From Owenia fusiformis (lineage: Eukaryota > Annelida > Polychaeta > Sabellida > Oweniidae): DNA of 64,000 nt. The notes beneath the pieces are model-generated. The model saw nothing but the letters and a program-made list of their open reading frames with translations. It did not search any database and had not been told where the DNA came from. A program made the position numbers and the translations under genes. Below are positions 51,201 to 60,995 of the stretch, in pieces (the stretch's first letter is position 1; each line of letters starts with the position of its first letter). The stretch spans positions 7,381,730 to 7,445,729 of the forward strand of contig CAIIXF020000007.1 of the NCBI GenBank assembly GCA_903813345.2. Reading direction: 5' to 3'.

Positions 51201-54200
51201 CAGTAATAAAGTGGTCGCTAAGGACTGGAATAACCCAGCATATCTCTATGACAAGGACCTTACTTTAAAGACAACATTTGGTAAAAGATGTGCACATATT
51301 GCTACTGATGATGAAGAGATATATCTTACCAGTCAAACTGACACAGTCAGCATTTACCACCAGGATGGTACACACAGCAGAGATTTAAAACTACCCACAT
51401 TGAAACAATGTAGAGGTATTACAGTTAACTCTAGAGGGGAGCTTGTTATATGTGACTGGAGTACAAGAGTGGTATATCATGTTGAAAGTACAACTGGCAG
51501 AATAATGGCTCAGTCTGCGGTGTTCAAGAACCCTCTCTGTGTAGCTGTCAATAGCAAAGATGTAGTGATAGTATCAGATAACAGTTCACACAGTGTGGTG
51601 GGGATAACCAGAGATGGCACTGAACTGTTCATGTATTGGACTCATGGTAATGGACAGAATCAACTAAAGTGGCCTAATGGTCTTTGCACAGATACAGCAG
51701 ACAATATCATAGTGGCTGACTGTAGCAACCACAGGGTACACTTGTTAGGACCGGATGGCAAGTTTATCAAATATCTACTTACAGAATCAGATGGACTACT
51801 GAACCCTGGTGCTGTAGCAGTGGACAATGAAGGACAACTTTTAGTAGGAGATCATTGTGGCAATATCTGGGTTGTGAAATACACAGAGTAAACATGTATT
51901 ATCATATGTACATGTCCACTGCACAGATATTACACATATTGACCCAATATTAGGGATGTCACATTTTTTCGATATTGTCCCGTCCCTTGGGACTTTGGTC
52001 TCTGGGTGGGACAGGACAAACCTCATGTAGCAAAGATTTCGGTCCATGTTCAGGATATATTATTTATCCTGTATATGACCTTAAAACTTCCCAAATGCAC
52101 GATAACTATGATCTAAACTATAATTTCTTTCGCTTTTACAGCTTATCTGCCAGATTACGTTCATGCGTAAATGCCATCTAGTGGCAATTACTATAAGGAA
52201 TTATAATAAACGAAAATTCAGGACAGAACATGCAGTTTCATCAATAACAGTATCTCCCTATGAAATATGCTTAAATTTAAACAATAACAAAGAACTTCAT
52301 CGGTAAGAAAGGTAACACGTTTTTGTGCAGCCCTCTTATGACATTCAAAAGGTCCACACTGCATTAGAATAACCTGAAGTTGACGGAAAATGTAAGTTGT
52401 TGAACTGTGTTAAACTTATTAACTATTTTATTGGTTATGTCCCCTCCCATTCCGTCCCAAATGTCCTGTCCCAAAATAGATAATTCCCGTCCTGTCCTGT
52501 CCCGAAATATTTTTGTCCCGACACATCCCTACCTATTATACACTGTTTTATAAGAAACGGGTATAATATATCCTTGACCCCTTGTATACCCACTGTGACA
52601 GATATGTCATATTACAGAATTTCTCACAAAAATGGTGCTAACCTTGACAAATATTGTTCAGTTTACAAGAACTACATTTGTATATGAACAAGTATTAAAT
52701 TGTCTATTTATAATTGGCTTTTGTTGGCTAATGTCATCAAAATGAACATTACACATTGTATATTGAGAATAAAAAAAATAAAATCAAAATCCTATGGGTA
52801 GTAAAGTGTTAATGTAAAAATAAAATTATGGTCTTTCAGGCCCGTAGCCAGGATTTGCCAAGGGGGGGGTTCAGTTTTCAAAAATCTCTAGGGGGTTCAC
52901 ATTTGACAATTTTGGCCCAAATATGGCTAAAATCACTTAAGAAGTGCTTAAAATGGTGAAAAACTGCATGATTTTGAAAGAATTTTTGGCCAGGGTGGGG
53001 GGAGGGGGGTTCACGAACCCCCCCCCCTGGCTACGGGCCTGCCTTTTTTCAGTGAAACTACTAGTGTTGTGCTGTTACATTGAAAGCCATACTGATGAAA
53101 CCATATAAAAGTATCTCATTTTGAGTGTAATTCATCCGAATCTAAACAATAAAAAACAGATTTGAGATTAGATGTCTTTTAATGTTATATTCTTGTGTGT
53201 GATATATCTTTTCACCATTTTATCAAGCACAACACACAGCTATTTCTATTTCTCTTTTGACTTAAAATGGTATGACAGACTAAACCTAAACTAGCACCTT
53301 GTTGAAAATAATCTACTTTAAAAATATCAATCCAGTTTTATGAAGGGTCAGTGTAATGGGATTCAACTTTTACTGATTTATGATTAATTTGGACTAGCAA
53401 TGATCTTGATACTTTATCAGTCTTTTTGACATTTTGGCTACCTATGAAGGGTACCATCTATTAAGTTATAAACTGAAAGCATATGGCCTTTCAAGAGATC
53501 TATACAACAAATGATAAGTCATACATGCCTAAATAAACTGGAAAAGCAGAGTTGATTTTCTCATAGTGCAAATAATAAGTTGATTTTATCAAAGAAAAAT
53601 AATGCAAATAATTTTCTTACCCTAGGTAAAAGCCCTAGGATAAATTCAATTTATTTCACAGTTCAGACCAACATTGGACAGAAAATGAATCCTGTCTTTT
53701 TCATGTGGGATAAATTGATTTTATAAGTACATGTATCTCAAGTAGGCGAAATGTCTGCTTGTTGGGGAGATTCATGCCATGTATTAGGGGCCCCATATAA
53801 AGTTTGAAAATATGTTTTTATCATTCATTTACTATTTCTCCTAACTTTGGCAGTTATCTTAGAGATTTTTGGTTTGAAATGGATTTCATAAGTATTGATA
53901 TGTGAACATGTATTCCTCAAGTGGGCGAAATGTTTGCTTCCTGGGGAGACTCATACCATGTATTAAGAGTAGCACCTTCTGTATGTATAAAGTAAAGGAG
54001 ATACAACTATTTTTAATGTAAGGCACCAGTCTAACAGTGTCTAGATAAACTTTAAAAAGCTAAAACTTTAACAAAGAAGAATATTCTTGTTGATAATGAA
54101 ATAAAGAAATATAACTAGAAAACACGGTATGATATACATCCCTGTTTAACATAGAGAATAACTACTTTAAAATAACCAATTATTTTATTATTTTTTCAGA

Positions 54201-56576
54201 GTTAGACCTATCAAGTTGTGGAAATATTGACAACTTCGCTGCATTATCCAATACGACAACTCTACGACGTCTCAACTTGTACCGCACAAATATAACCACA
54301 GACCCTCTTACAGCACTCATCAGGTGACTTCTTGTTATATTCTTGTATAGTAGGCATATAATCCATATACAGGGTGTCAAAAATATTGGCTACTTATATA
54401 AGTCAAAGAGACTTGATATCATAATAAGTCATATAAAAGGCTTCTATTTCTGTGGTAATTTCAGAATTTATTTTTTGCTGTATAGAGGGAGGTACTATTA
54501 TTTTTTGACATCCTGTATACAGAAATGATTCACATGAAACAGAGTTCAATTTGTAGAAAAATCATCACTCGTCCCAGCAATGTCCATTTTAGACTGTCAA
54601 ATCCACCAAGTTTAAATATTTAATTAAGTTATATTCAACTTATACTGTTGTGAGACTTTATTCTTTCAACAGACAACAAATTTCTATAGTCATCATAATT
54701 GACAATTATAATCTTAACTGTCAGTAAGTCAATAATATATATTATGCATTTTAGGAGCAATCAGGGTTTAGAACACTTGAATCTAGGATCATGTGTTTGT
54801 GTCACTGACTACCACCAGGTTGCGGTTGCGCTGGCCGACAATTGCAAGTATGTCTCTTAAACCATACCAATATCCATACCAAACATACTTTGGCCATTTC
54901 AAATTATAGAGTGTAGAATATGCAGGTGCAACTCTCAATGGCAAAATTGAATTGGTTGTAGTAAAGTTTAACCAAGGGCAAAGACTCCTCTGTATTTTAA
55001 CACAATGCTTGTCCTATGTCCTTGGTGTCATGTACTTTTTAGTATACTATCCAGTATTCATCCACTTTCCTATTTGTCATTCTCTAAATACCTTATCTTG
55101 CAGACAGCTTAAGTCTGTAGATTTCTGGAGGTCCAAGACACTTGGTAATGATGGCCTCATCGCACTTGCAAACAACTGCCCCCTATTGGAGGAACTGGAT
55201 CTAGGATGGTGGTAAGGAAATATAATTGTATTAAAATATTGGATAAAAATTACTCTTCTTTAGACCTGGTGTCTCATTGAATGTCAGAAAGACAGCAAAA
55301 GGCATTGCACTTATCGACCAGGCGTCCGTCCGTCCGTCCGTTGGTCTGTCTTTTAATAGATCAGGTCAATTTTTTTTTTCTACAGTAGGCTAGTTAGTAC
55401 CTCGATAATAAGTGTAGATAGTTTTTACATTTATTATTTTGAGGAAAAATATGTTCAAATTTCTGAATCTTGAATCCTTCCTTTTTGAGAATATAAGCAA
55501 GATTAAAGAATGATAGGCTCTATTTTTGTATCAGGCTCATTACTGAGTATGATCTTGCCATTTTAGATTTACTTTTACTGATTTTTCAGCAACAATTTAC
55601 GATCCACCAGTGGTTGTTTTGTACAAGTGGCAAAGAACTGTCCAAATCTCAGAAAGATCTTTCTCACTGCAAACAGGTTTGTAAATAAACCTCAAAAATC
55701 ATAGCAAATTATAATATGTGCAAAAAAGGTTTGTATCAAAGGCTATCGATGGTCTCAATTCAAAATTGGTCAAAAGTCAAAAAGTAAAAAATTTGATATG
55801 AAAAGAAATCTTATATCAGATTTTAATTACATTTAATACACTCCTATAATCCAATTATGATATAAGTCAAAGTTGCTTAAACTTTCCATGGGCCTTTAAA
55901 CTGTGTTTCTTATAAGATAATAAAATACTTTGACAGAATTTCATGATTACTTCAAATGAAAAGGTTTACACAATCATATTTATTGCCCTGTATTTTTGTA
56001 TATAGGAGTGTCTGTGATGACGACTTACAGGCGCTTGCAAAATATAGCAGCAATCTAGAACAACTGGACATTCTAGGTACAAGAGAGGTCACAGTGGAGA
56101 TGGCAATTTTGTAAGTACTCTAAAAGCTGTCTTAGTGAACACCTCTCTGGTGTACACCTGTCTCTTGTGGACACCCTTCCTCCACACATAATCTACTGAC
56201 TTCTGTATAAATTACCCTCTCTGTAGTGAATACCTTCCAACACTGAACGTTTTTTCTCGGCAAAAAATATTCAATATACAGAGGTTTTATTGTAGTGTAC
56301 TATAATATATAATGTGATGTATTGAATGGTAATTTACCTAAATCTGTATCTTATATCAAAGTAAAATGTCACATTTAATCTGTAATATACATGCCAGTAA
56401 CTTCTAACTATTATTGTATTTGATTTAAATTTTTGATGTTTTTCAGGGTACTTGAAAGCTGCAAAAAGTTGACTTTCTTTGATGTGTCATTCTGCGCAGG
56501 TCTTGATTTCCTTGCAGTGCAGAATTTACAAAGGAATTACCCTCGAGTATCCATCAAGAAAAGTTTCCAGAATTAG
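42218..56576 (+). CDS. FBXL4: F-box and leucine-rich repeat protein 4-like (FBXL4)
   Basis: Fourteen coding exons, all GT-AG: 42218-42373, 44907-44997, 45607-45721, 46827-46919, 47218-47431, 47752-47822, 48366-48566, 48867-48976, 54200-54323, 54755-54847, 55104-55211, 55590-55676, 56006-56110, 56447-56576; 1,698 nt, 565 aa, in frame throughout. The N-terminal region ([39 protein letters not shown]) matches the FBXL4 beta-sandwich domain; the F-box is at about 218-263 ([20 protein letters not shown]); leucine-rich repeats follow ([29 protein letters not shown]) to the end KKSFQN. FBXL4 is the substrate receptor of an SCF ubiquitin ligase at the mitochondrial outer membrane that limits the mitophagy receptors BNIP3 and NIX. 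Human FBXL4 is about 621 aa; the difference is mainly the missing N-terminal targeting segment. Confidence 0.95.
42605..42704. repeat. Hairpin element with perfect 36-bp arms
   Basis: ATCTAACCAAACCCGTCTGG and onward to 42640 is the exact complement of 42669-42704; a loop of 28 bp contains a further GTCGT/ACGAC stem. In FBXL4 intron 1. Confidence 0.85.
42774..43734. mobile_element. 961-bp mariner-like transposon with long inverted ends
   Basis: CAGGGTGTCC ends, TA on both sides (42772-42773, 43735-43736), and inverted arms of roughly 140 bp. The inside holds a broken transposase on the minus strand. Located in FBXL4 intron 1. Confidence 0.85.
43010..43500 (-). pseudogene. Decayed Tc1/mariner transposase remnant
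   Basis: The minus strand reads, with frameshifts and stops, [19 protein letters not shown], later [17 protein letters not shown], then [15 protein letters not shown] followed by a stop at 43076-43078 where the family has W of the (F/L)WG motif, then [18 protein letters not shown]. These are the catalytic-domain landmarks of Tc1/mariner transposases; the aspartate in SPDLNPP is kept, while the QQDxAPxH block is damaged (QQANTTPT). It cannot make an active enzyme as it stands. Confidence 0.8.
44246..44629 (+). other. 127-codon open frame in FBXL4 intron 1, doubtful gene
   Basis: Starts MNMSSNIST and has a cluster [12 protein letters not shown] with further cysteines. No family recognised, no signal peptide. 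In DNA this AT-rich, about one open frame of this length is expected by chance in 64 kb, so coding status is unsupported. Confidence 0.15.
45475..45606. repeat. 21-bp minisatellite running into the FBXL4 exon 3 acceptor
   Basis: Units of ATTCATTTTAATGCATTGATG with GTATTG and GCATTG forms alternating (a 42-bp higher unit). The last unit, CATTTTAATGCATTTCAG, supplies the pyrimidine tract and AG of exon 3. Confidence 0.85.
45806..45977 (+). mobile_element. Pogo-like MITE in FBXL4 intron 3
   Basis: Ends TTAGTAAAACCTGTGTATAT and, complemented, CTAGTAAAACATGTCTTA. The inside (GCCAAGAAAAAATGTGCAGT, GGAAGGGTGTCCACTAG) is an inverted relative of the copy at 56119-56297. Confidence 0.6.
46763..46826 (+). 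repeat. 32-bp tandem duplication carrying a splice acceptor
   Basis: GATTGAAAGATGTCACTGTT then GTAGGTGGTATT is present twice in a row. Each copy ends in TTGTAG/GTGGTAT, so the acceptor of FBXL4 exon 4 exists at 46794/46795 and at 46826/46827. Only the second keeps the frame. Confidence 0.85.
47884..48177. mobile_element. 294-bp hAT-like MITE
   Basis: CAGGGTTCCCACTAGG at the left and CCTGGTGAGAACCCTG at the right; the inside repeats AGAGTCTAA. A diverged relative lies at 48670-48802. In FBXL4 intron 6. No clean target duplication. Confidence 0.55.
48670..48802. mobile_element. 133-bp hAT-like MITE, relative of 47884-48177
   Basis: CAGAGTTCTCACCAGAAG at the left, CTAGCGAGAACCCTC at the right, with CCCAGACTCTAAAAGTCTAG near the right end. 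In FBXL4 intron 7. Confidence 0.5.
49018..49130. repeat. CTGTA/CTGTG/CTGCA pentamer microsatellite
   Basis: Runs of CTGTGCTGTG, CTGTACTGTA and CTGCACTGCA about 40 bp after the donor of FBXL4 exon 8. The overlapping small open frames here are by-products. Confidence 0.8.
49998..51891 (+). CDS. Intronless TRIM-NHL type E3 ligase gene with one frameshift
   Basis: The frame from 49998 (AAGATGGCG context; in-frame upstream ATG at 49938 also possible) encodes a C3HC4 RING: C15, C18, C30, H32, C35, C38, C55, C58. Near 50261-50266 the frame changes by one base; continuing in the new frame gives [10 protein letters not shown], a first B-box, then a second B-box ([22 protein letters not shown]), a coiled coil (about [16 protein letters not shown] to AEKRAS), and NHL-type beta-propeller repeats ([47 protein letters not shown]) to TAA at 51891. 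The layout RING-B-box-B-box-coiled coil-NHL is that of the TRIM2/3/56/71 group; invertebrates have expanded sets of these, some in antiviral defence. It is nested in FBXL4 intron 8 on the same strand, without introns, so a retrocopy is likely. The frameshift may be a sequencing error or a real lesion. Confidence 0.85.
51951..52531. mobile_element. 581-bp hAT-like element just after the TRIM gene
   Basis: TAGGGATGTC at the left and CATCCCTA at the right, with GTCCCGTCC / GGGACAGGAC motifs inside. The flanks CCCAATAT and CCTATTAT agree at 6 of 8 positions, a possible decayed 8-bp duplication. It begins 60 bp after the TRIM stop codon. Confidence 0.6.
52837..53041. mobile_element. 205-bp MITE with CAGGCCCGTAGCCAGG ends
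   Basis: CAGGCCCGTAGCCAGG and its exact complement CCTGGCTACGGGCCTG form the ends, each followed by a G- or C-run. A lone end is found at 41229-41275. Confidence 0.8.
53042..54199. other. FBXL4 intron 8, distal part: nothing recognised
   Basis: AT-rich. A diverged direct repeat is seen: AAGTAGGCGAAATGTCTGCTTGTTGGGGAG (split here for reading as AAGTAGGCGAAATGTCTGCT and TGTTGGGGAG) near 53740 and AAGTGGGCGAAATGTTTGCT near 53919. Confidence 0.4.
54370..54515. mobile_element. 146-bp mariner-type MITE in FBXL4 intron 9
   Basis: CAGGGTGTCAAAAATA at the left, TATTTTTTGACATCCTG at the right, TA on both sides (54368-54369, 54516-54517). Confidence 0.75.
56119..56297 (-). mobile_element. Pogo-like MITE starting 9 bp after an FBXL4 donor
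   Basis: TCTAAAAGCTGTCTTAGTG at the left and ATATACAGAGGTTTTATTGT at the right; AGTGAACACCTCTCTGGTG and TGTGGACACCCTTCC are inverted relatives of the copy at 45806-45977. It begins directly behind the donor of exon 13 (GTAAGTAC). Confidence 0.6.
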
Positions 56577-56863
56577 AAGATTACATTATAACCAGTAGTT
56601 TGAAGACCTCTGTAAGCAGAAGGCCTCCACAAGTGGAACTTTTTAAAAAGTAGTGCTACCCATTTACACATCCTCTGAACGCAGTGCTCTAGACATCATC
56701 CACAACACTCCTTCCTTCTTTTAGAAGAGTTCTAGAGGCTTGTCTTTGGAGGATGTATTCACATAATGTTAACTGAACCACTGTGCTTGGAACCCTTCCT
56801 TAGTGGAACACTATTTTGAAGTTCCAAAGGCATTCCATTTTACACTCGTTTTACATCTTTTTA

Positions 56864-58133
56864 TCCCATCGAACGAAGTTCGGAGGGATATAGGGAACGC
56901 CTCCGTCCGTCCGTACGTACGTCCGTCCGTCCGTCCGTCCGTACGTACATCTGTCCGTCCGTACGTACGTCCGTCCGTCCGTCCGTCCGTCCGGGCAATA
57001 ACTCAAATACCGTTGGCCCGATTTTATTCATATTTTGTATACATATACCCTATGGGGGTAGAAGTTCTGCTCGAAAGTCGATTTTCAAAATGGCCGCTCA
57101 TTTAAAAATGGCGGCCATTTTAGTGCCGATTTTACAGTAATTTAGGTGCAATATGTAAAACTGTAATAGCAATATGTTTTAAATGTAAAAAAAATTATAT
57201 AGGACATTAATAAAGCTAGAAATGTAGATATTATAAAAGCACATGGCAGCCATCTTGAAAAATGGCGCCCTTTTCTCGTTATTTTACGATTTTTGCTGTA
57301 ACTCGAAAAGTAGTGGAGCGATTTTGTTCATATTTGGTATGTGAATACTATAAGCATGGCACACTGTCTAATGACACTTTTGGTAGAAGGTGGCCATTTT
57401 GAAAAATGGCGGACATTTTGAAAAATGGCCGACATTTTAAGTTATTTTACTAAAACTTGAAAAGTAGTGGAGCGATTTTGTTCATATTTGGTATGTGAAT
57501 ACGTATAAGCATGGCACACTGTCTAATGACACTCTTGGTAGAGGGCGGTCATTTTTCAAAATGGCCGCCATTTTAACGTATTTTACTTTAACTCGAAAAG
57601 TAGTGGAGCGATTTTGTTCATATTCTGTATGTGAATACTGTAAGCATGGCACACTGTCTAATGACACTTTTGGTAGAAGGCGACCATTTTGAAAAATGGT
57701 GGACATTTTGAAAAATGGCTGCCATTTTAACTTATTTTACTATAACTCGAAAAGTAGTGGAGCGATTTTGTTCATATTTGGTACGTGAATACGTATAAGC
57801 ATGGCACACTGTCTAATGACACTTTTGGTAAAAGGCAGCCATTTTTCAAAATGGCCACCATTTTAACGTATTTTACTATAACTCAAAAAGTAGCGGAGCG
57901 ATTTTGTTCATATTTGGTATGTGAATACTATAAGCATGGCACACTGTCTAATGAGACTTTTAGTAGAAAGCGGCCATTTTTCAAAATGGCCACCATTTTA
58001 ACGTATTTTACTATAACTCGAAAAGTAGCAGAGCGATTTTGTTCATATTTGGTATGTGAATATTATAACCATGGCACACTGTCTAATGACACTTTTGGTA
58101 GAAGGTGCCCCTTTTGAAAAATGTTCGATGGGA
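56864..58133. mobile_element. 1,270-bp pearl-like element with CCGT tract and six core repeats
   Basis: TCCCATCGAAC at 56864-56874 and its complement at 58123-58133 form 11-bp terminal inverted repeats. A (CCGT)/(ACGT) tract runs from about 56903 to 56993. The core has repeats whose ACACTGTCTAATGA box begins at 57361, 57516, 57651, 57806, 57941 and 58076: spacings 155, 135, 155, 135, 135. The longer units carry an extra GAAAAATGG(C/T)GGACATTTT. AATAAA at 57209-57214, the first clear signal after the FBXL4 stop, is inside it. Confidence 0.75.
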
Positions 58134-58258
58134 TTCGCTACGCTTTGGCGTTGCCGTTGTTCTGGTTTGTTCAGATACAATGTCATATAGTTGGCCATTG
58201 GACAAACTGATTATGATATTAACAGAAGCATTAAGATATATGTTTTATTAATTATTGC

Positions 58259-58515
58259 ATGGTAAGATATGTGTGTCATCAGAACAAAATATGTGAGTCA
58301 GTGTGTCAATATGTGTGTCATCACCAGAACAAAATATGTGAGTCAATGTGTGTGTCAACATCAGAACAAAATATGTGTGCCAATATGTGTCATCATCAGA
58401 AGAAAATATGTGAGTCATTGTGTCAATATGTGTGTCATCATCAGAGCAAAATATGTGAGTCAATGTGTCAATATGTGTGTCATCATCAGAACAAAATATT
58501 TGTGTTGATGTGTCA
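58259..58515. repeat. GTGTCATCATCAGAACAAAATATGTGAGTC-type tandem repeat
   Basis: Units with ATGTGTGTCATCATCAGAAC and AAAATATGTGAGTCAATGTG alternate over about 250 bp. Overlapping open frames on both strands (rich in Cys, His and Asp-Asp-Thr) are products of the repeat. Confidence 0.7.
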
Positions 58516-58829
58516 ACAATCAACATGCATACTCAATAAGTGCAGATTCCACAATAGGTTTACATGTTACATTTTGATGTACTTTTATCCAGCAGTCTTT
58601 TCATATACATGTATATGAGAACCTTCTATCTTTGTATTTTATCCAAAATGTACTTATTTACATTTAACATTACATTCATGTATTTACATATACATGTGGA
58701 TGTATTTGTATTTTACCTTTTTGTCTTTGTATGATATTTTGTTTTTGAGAATCATACCTCATCTGTATTTTAATTACAATATACAGACTCATTCCTGCAA
58801 AACAATGAAATATAATATTCTCGGATTTT

Positions 58830-58952
58830 AATGTCACCACCATAAGTGGTGACATATTGTAATAGTCTCTAACTTTTTGTGGACAATTTTCGATGGGTTA
58901 TGTTCGGCGTCTGTAACAAATGGCAGTTGGTGACATTTTGCATGTTAATGCC
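58830..58952 (+). repeat. TGTCACCACC dispersed element
   Basis: ATGTCACCACCATAAGTGGT, CTCTAACTTTTTGTGGACAA, GTCTGTAACAAATGGCAG and TTGGTGACATTTTGCATG in order. Confidence 0.65.
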
Positions 58953-60600
58953 TCGATAGAGAATTGTCATGATTGAAAATGGTAGTGAACAAAAAGGCTA
59001 TGTAGATTTTTTATATCACATTTTTGAATGTGAATTTCATGTTTTTAGTTGCACTAAATTAAATCGCACATGAAAAATACTGGTAGTACAGTATATGATT
59101 TTGCATTATGGTGTTTCTATACAGAAACCATTCCTATATATTTTAAATATTCATTGACTAGATAGCAAGCGCAATAAACACTCAGGGAAACTATTTGCAT
59201 TTATGGACAAATCGTGTATGTTCCTTTGCATATGAGAGCTTTTAGTATAACTTTACATTGCATTGAAGACTAGTCAGTATTTTTGAATGTAAAGATAAAA
59301 TGACGAGGGCAAATACCTTACTGTAAAACCTGTCTAATCCAAATGCCACCGGGACCAGCAAAAAGTGATTTGTAGGAGTTCACATTTTATGGAAATTGAC
59401 GGATTAAAAAATGGGACTACAAGAACTTTTCAGATTAAGAGATGTTTAGATAAACAGACCTTAGGGAAAGTTCAAATAGCCGAGAAATCATTTCTCTGGT
59501 GTGAGATTCTTTAAAAGATGTCAGACCAGTAGTAGCTAATGTGAGATGTTATTTTATATGAGAAGATATGTGGTAAAATACCACTTTGTTAAGCGTGGTA
59601 CATTGTTTGTGCATTCCATTATTAGGAGTCACCCAATTGTTAACATGGGATGGTTGGTGGGTTGGTTCAGTTGGCAAAATAGAAATATGTAAAATCCAGT
59701 ATGCTTTATTCAAGAGAACTCCTTATGAGTCTTGCATCAAGCCCCTCATCAAGATTATGTTTCCCTCTTCTCTCACTCTCCCAACTACTATTTTCTTTGA
59801 TGGAATCAATGAGTTGCGCATTTGGGGAGGGGCTTGATGCAAGACTTATCAGTTATAGACACAGATTTAGTATATTTATTATTGTAAGCTATTATTACAT
59901 CACCATCAAGAATTGATGGTAGTATTAGTATACATAGTTTTTGTAACCATCTTTCAGTGTCCTTCATTTAACAGTGAAGTTGACTTTTGTATATTTGTCA
60001 TTTTAATGCCTCGTTTTACATTACAATTTTACAATAATACTTGCAACCCTCTAACTGAAAATTGGCATTCTCTGCTTGAGAAAGGAGAGAAGTTGCCATG
60101 TTGTTTTTTGTGTGATCATTGTTTGTTATTTATAATAGATATATGTATGTATATAAGATTTTATATATTAAGATTGTAATAAATTTTATGTATGTTAATT
60201 TAGTTCATATTTTTTGAGATGTTCATGACCAAGCATGCTTATACTCTACCCCCCCCCTAGTTTTTCCAACTCGTTTAAAGACAATATTATACTAGGGACA
60301 AAATTAACTCACTATCCGAGAAGTAAATTATTTTCTACTTTGATGTGTAATCAAAGTAATCATAGATGACATTTCAATATGTCATATAATTCAATAACTG
60401 AAATTATTTTTATAGTATTAACTATTTTAGTAAATTTATTTCATGTAATTATCACCATGAATACGAGATCAAAGCTATGATGAAAGGGAAATGTCACCAA
60501 GTGTGGAGTAATCAACTCCTCTTGAATTTGCCATTAAAACTTCATTTGATTAAATGGTGATATTAGATTGTGTCAGATTGTATTTCTTTTTCTTATTTCA
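58953..60600. other. Intergenic stretch, no gene recognised
   Basis: Contains a pogo-like fragment near 59321-59440 (CTGTAAAACCTGTCTAATCC) and a GAGTCTTGCATCAAG inverted-repeat MITE at 59727-59847. Open frames at 59586-60179 have no recognisable domain. Confidence 0.45.
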
Positions 60601-60616
60601 TTTCAATGATCATTTT

Positions 60617-60758
60617 TATGTCACCACCAGAAGTTGTGATGATATATTGTTAAAGTCTTCTGGACGTGTTCAGTGGTTGGTGTTTGGCAGTTGGTGTTCG
60701 GTGTTCAGCAGTCGAAAGTTGGAGTCTGTAACAAATGGCAGGTGGTGACATTTTGCAT
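60617..60758 (+). repeat. TGTCACCACC dispersed element
   Basis: TATGTCACCACCAGAAGTTG, GTTGGTGTTTGGCAGTTGGT, AGTCTGTAACAAATGGCAGG and TGGTGACATTTTGCATGC in order; the most complete copy in the window. Confidence 0.65.
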
Positions 60759-60902
60759 GCTTATGCATTGTTTGTATATGGTTGAATTAGATAAATTCCA
60801 ACTACAATAGCTTGGATTTATTCAATTTTTGAATGCCAAAGATAATTCTGAATACTAGTAATTAAAAAATTGAATGAATCCTGATGCCAGCAATGATCTA
60901 CA

Positions 60903-60995
60903 GGGTGTCCTGAGAGTATAGGACCACCCCCCCCCTAGGCAGACATATACCAGTGTCATCATAGTATGTGGCATATTTCATTGTAAAGCTTATGT
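60903..60995 (+). mobile_element. Truncated end of the 14440-15081 mariner MITE
   Basis: CAGGGTGTCCTGAGAGTATA, then AGGCAGACATATACCAGTGT and AAAGCTTATG match the left arm of that element. It breaks off where satellite-like sequence begins. Confidence 0.75.

Noticed and set aside
54952-55215. 87-codon frame as a separate small protein
   Set aside because: Only its last 36 codons are real: they are FBXL4 exon 11 read through its intron.
58248-58618. Cys/His-rich and Asp-rich frames of about 90-120 codons
   Set aside because: Pure translations of a tandem repeat, open on both strands.
59586-60179. Frames of about 70-90 codons downstream of FBXL4
   Set aside because: No domain, partly in an inverted-repeat MITE, and no splice or start context of note.
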